NCBI GenBank assembly: GCA_025345505.1
Contig: JANVCC010000270.1
Coordinates: 1,683,689 to 1,747,688, forward strand
DNA: 64,000 nt
Direction: 5' to 3'
Source of the DNA: Todiramphus chloris collaris
Lineage: Eukaryota; Chordata; Aves; Coraciiformes; Alcedinidae
Under the pieces are notes generated by a model that searched no databases, was not told where the DNA came from, and saw nothing but the letters and a program-made list of their open reading frames with translations. The stretch's first letter is position 1; every line of letters begins with the position of its first letter. The position numbers and the translations under genes are program-made. Of this stretch, positions 61,605 through 64,000 are shown in pieces.

Positions 61605-64000
61605 GCTACTGACAGCTTAGATCTCATCTGGTCTAAATTGGCAGAGCCTCACTGGTGCTGGAGGAGCTTTTGTACTCAGTCACACCAGCTGAGCTTGTTA
61701 AGCAGCCCGGGCTGTGCAGCTCTGGGCTGGTTTACTCTGGGTTTCTTGGGTTTTTTGTTTTTTCCTCCTTACCTCTCATTCTGCTTTCCTTCTTATGCTC
61801 AGAGATCTTTTGTTGTGCCTCTTGTGTGCAAGTCCCAGCTCTGGCCAATTGACTGCACGTGAAGTACAAGCCTGTTTCAGCGTAGAGCTTTACATGAATC
61901 TAGAAGCCTATTAATTTTGATTCTAGGGTGCAGGGATATGTAGAGGATTTATTTTAAATTCAAGATGAGAATTTGTACTTTTCTATAGCTTTTTTTTTTT
62001 CCCTGTGAAAAGCACAAATTAATTTTAATAGCTGAATACATTTCTGGGTAGGCAAGCCCTATTTATTTAATTTGATTTTTGAGGACTCAAAATACATACT
62101 GCAATCTGCTGCTGACGGCGATGCTTTCTCAGAGTTCAGCAGCAGAGCTTCTGTTCTTATTGTGACAATAAAAAGTAGGAAGGATTTATGTTCATTCAAG
62201 CATTGCTGTGCCTTAGAGCATATCCTATCTTATCTGACTTGGGGGAATTACATAGCTTTTGTAGAAAGAAAGCTTATGCTAACGTGTGCAAACTTCACAT
62301 GGTAATTATGCAAGGACACCTTGATTAATCTGGTTGTACTTTAATGGCTGATGACATTTCAGACTGTTCAGGAAAGCAGGAAACCATGATGAAAGCAGTG
62401 CTCAGGAGCTAAAACCCTCTTACAACTGGGTGCAACTGGTGCACAGTACACCCTGGGAGCTGGCAGGAAAACTGAAACTCAGCATTCTGTTGAGTTGATG
62501 ACATTTTAATACCAAATCATATCTGTGCAACTGTGATGATGATTTTATTGCATCTTGTGGTTTCTGCTCTGTGTATTTTAAAGGTATGTTAATGAAAAAG
62601 ATAACGAAAGGAAACTTAGTATGTTCTGAGCAGTGGTCCACGGCTCTGTCTCATGACCAGCAATGTTTATATCAGAGAAATATGTGGGAAAAACCTACAG
62701 AAGACAAGTGCAATAGCCAAATATTTCTGGTCAGGATTGCTTAGCAGTCAGCTGGCAGGGCGAAACGTGGCCATGCTTATTTTCCCATTCAGACAGTGTA
62801 TTGCACACTCATCACCGTGTATTTTATTAAGCGTAGCTTTTTCATGGGTGGCTAATCCTGAGGTGTAGAGGGAGGAAGTTTTATAGTCTCAGTGGTTTCT
62901 GGTGAAATGGACAGTTGCAGGATTTTAAACACACAGCCCGGATTCTCGCTTGTTTTCAGTTTGTCATCACGAGGCGTCCGAGCGGGTAATTGATGAGATG
63001 AAGTCACCTCAAAGGTGTGATTAAGATTCTGCTAACGCAGCATCGCCGTGTGGGATTTAATATGTTGGGAAGTTCAAAAGCTCCACGAAGTTGGAGCAGA
63101 GCACAGAAACTTGTGTCAGAGTGTATTTTCCTGATTCAGGAATCGATCCTAGAAATCGATGATCCTGAGCGGCGGTGTTCACTTTGTTAATGATTTGGGC
63201 TCTTTGAGGAAACGAGGAGTACGCTTCAGATTTCATCATTTGTAAGACAAGATTAATTGTACTCCCTGAGGCTTGATGTTTTCAAGAAAATATAAAGAAC
63301 CACGTTATAAAAATGCTTCATAAACATGAGTCTCTAGGCTGTGGCTGCTGCTTGCCCTCCTCTGCTGCATCGCTGTTGGAAAATGATTATCTTTTATTGT
63401 TGAATTCCCTTTGGGTTTGAGAGAAGCCAGATGGTGAGGTCTCCTTGTAGGGGAGTTTTCTGCTTGGCATTATCAGTTTTCCAATCCCTTATTAGTAATG
63501 GAGGAGTTGCAGTGTGTAATCCCCTTGGTCGAGATGGTTTTCTGTACCTGTGTGTTGACTTGATAATTCCCACTATTTCTTGTATTTAGCTTGACTCCAA
63601 CCTGGCTGCACGGTGCAGAAATGGCCAGCTTCCAAGTAACAAAGGGATACTTAAAACATGGCATTGCTAATTAGTATTTGGGTACCTTTACAGGCTTTTT
63701 TCTTTTTTTCTTACAGACCGTAATAATAAGATTATAGAAATGTCAAGGGAATTTATCCACTAAAGCAGGCATTGCTTTGTCTTTTTCGGTAAGGCATCTT
63801 CCAAACTTCTCTCATTTGGTTTTATTAACATATTTTCAGACATACCCTTTGGTTATTTTTTTGGTAGTAGGAATCTAGGTCCTGTCCGTGATGTGAGAGC
63901 TTCAGAATTAGAATATTAATGGAACTGTAGTGTCAAAGGCAAGGCAGTGGTTGCTGAACGATTGCTTGACCTGTGTTTTTCGTTCGTTTTCATCAGGATT

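Overview
This is vertebrate nuclear DNA, almost certainly from a bird. The non-coding sequence is littered with truncated CR1 (chicken repeat 1) LINE copies in both orientations. Several keep the family's 3' end (TTGGAC..GATGA/GACCT..TTCCCA.., then ATTCTATGATTCTATGA) or its reverse complement. Only one gene can be recognised, and its coding exons fill about 900 of 64,000 bases. I see no prokaryotic operons, CRISPR arrays, rRNA or tRNA genes, or intact mobile elements. The species cannot be told from this window.

The gene is FARS2, the nuclear gene for mitochondrial phenylalanyl-tRNA synthetase, read on the + strand. Three consecutive exons are present with clean splice sites and compatible phases: the start-codon exon (14671-15306, ATG at 14689), the next exon (19999-20158) and a third (26565-26696). 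Joined, they encode residues 1-303 (plus one base of codon 304): the transit peptide, the N-terminal part of the class II catalytic core with motif 2, and the FPFT-P-S-E and WLEVLGCG strands of the active site. Motif 3 and the C-terminal anticodon-binding domain (about 150 residues in the family) are not in the window, so intron 4 (more than 37 kb) runs off the right edge. No first, 5'-UTR exon could be proven upstream.

Layout: 1-14,670 is upstream sequence or intron 1. It holds a decayed CR1 reverse-transcriptase piece, an unusually open CR1 ORF2 piece, a 101-nt tract of only G and T, and a CpG-rich patch near 9.7-10.6 kb. Intron 2 (15,307-19,998) is nearly featureless apart from one CR1 scrap. 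Intron 3 (20,159-26,564) opens with a 59-bp tandem duplication that copies the end of exon 3 together with its splice donor. It then holds CR1 pieces, a Z-DNA-prone tract and a probable old tRNA-derived SINE. Intron 4 (26,697-64,000) contains at least five CR1 3' ends, short tandem duplications, homopolymers, and a few stretches that look like conserved non-coding elements.

The most checkable unusual observation is the duplicated exon-3 donor. Use of the second copy would put a stop codon into the reading frame. I found no convincing new biological system; most other open frames look like chance frames in GC-rich intron sequence.
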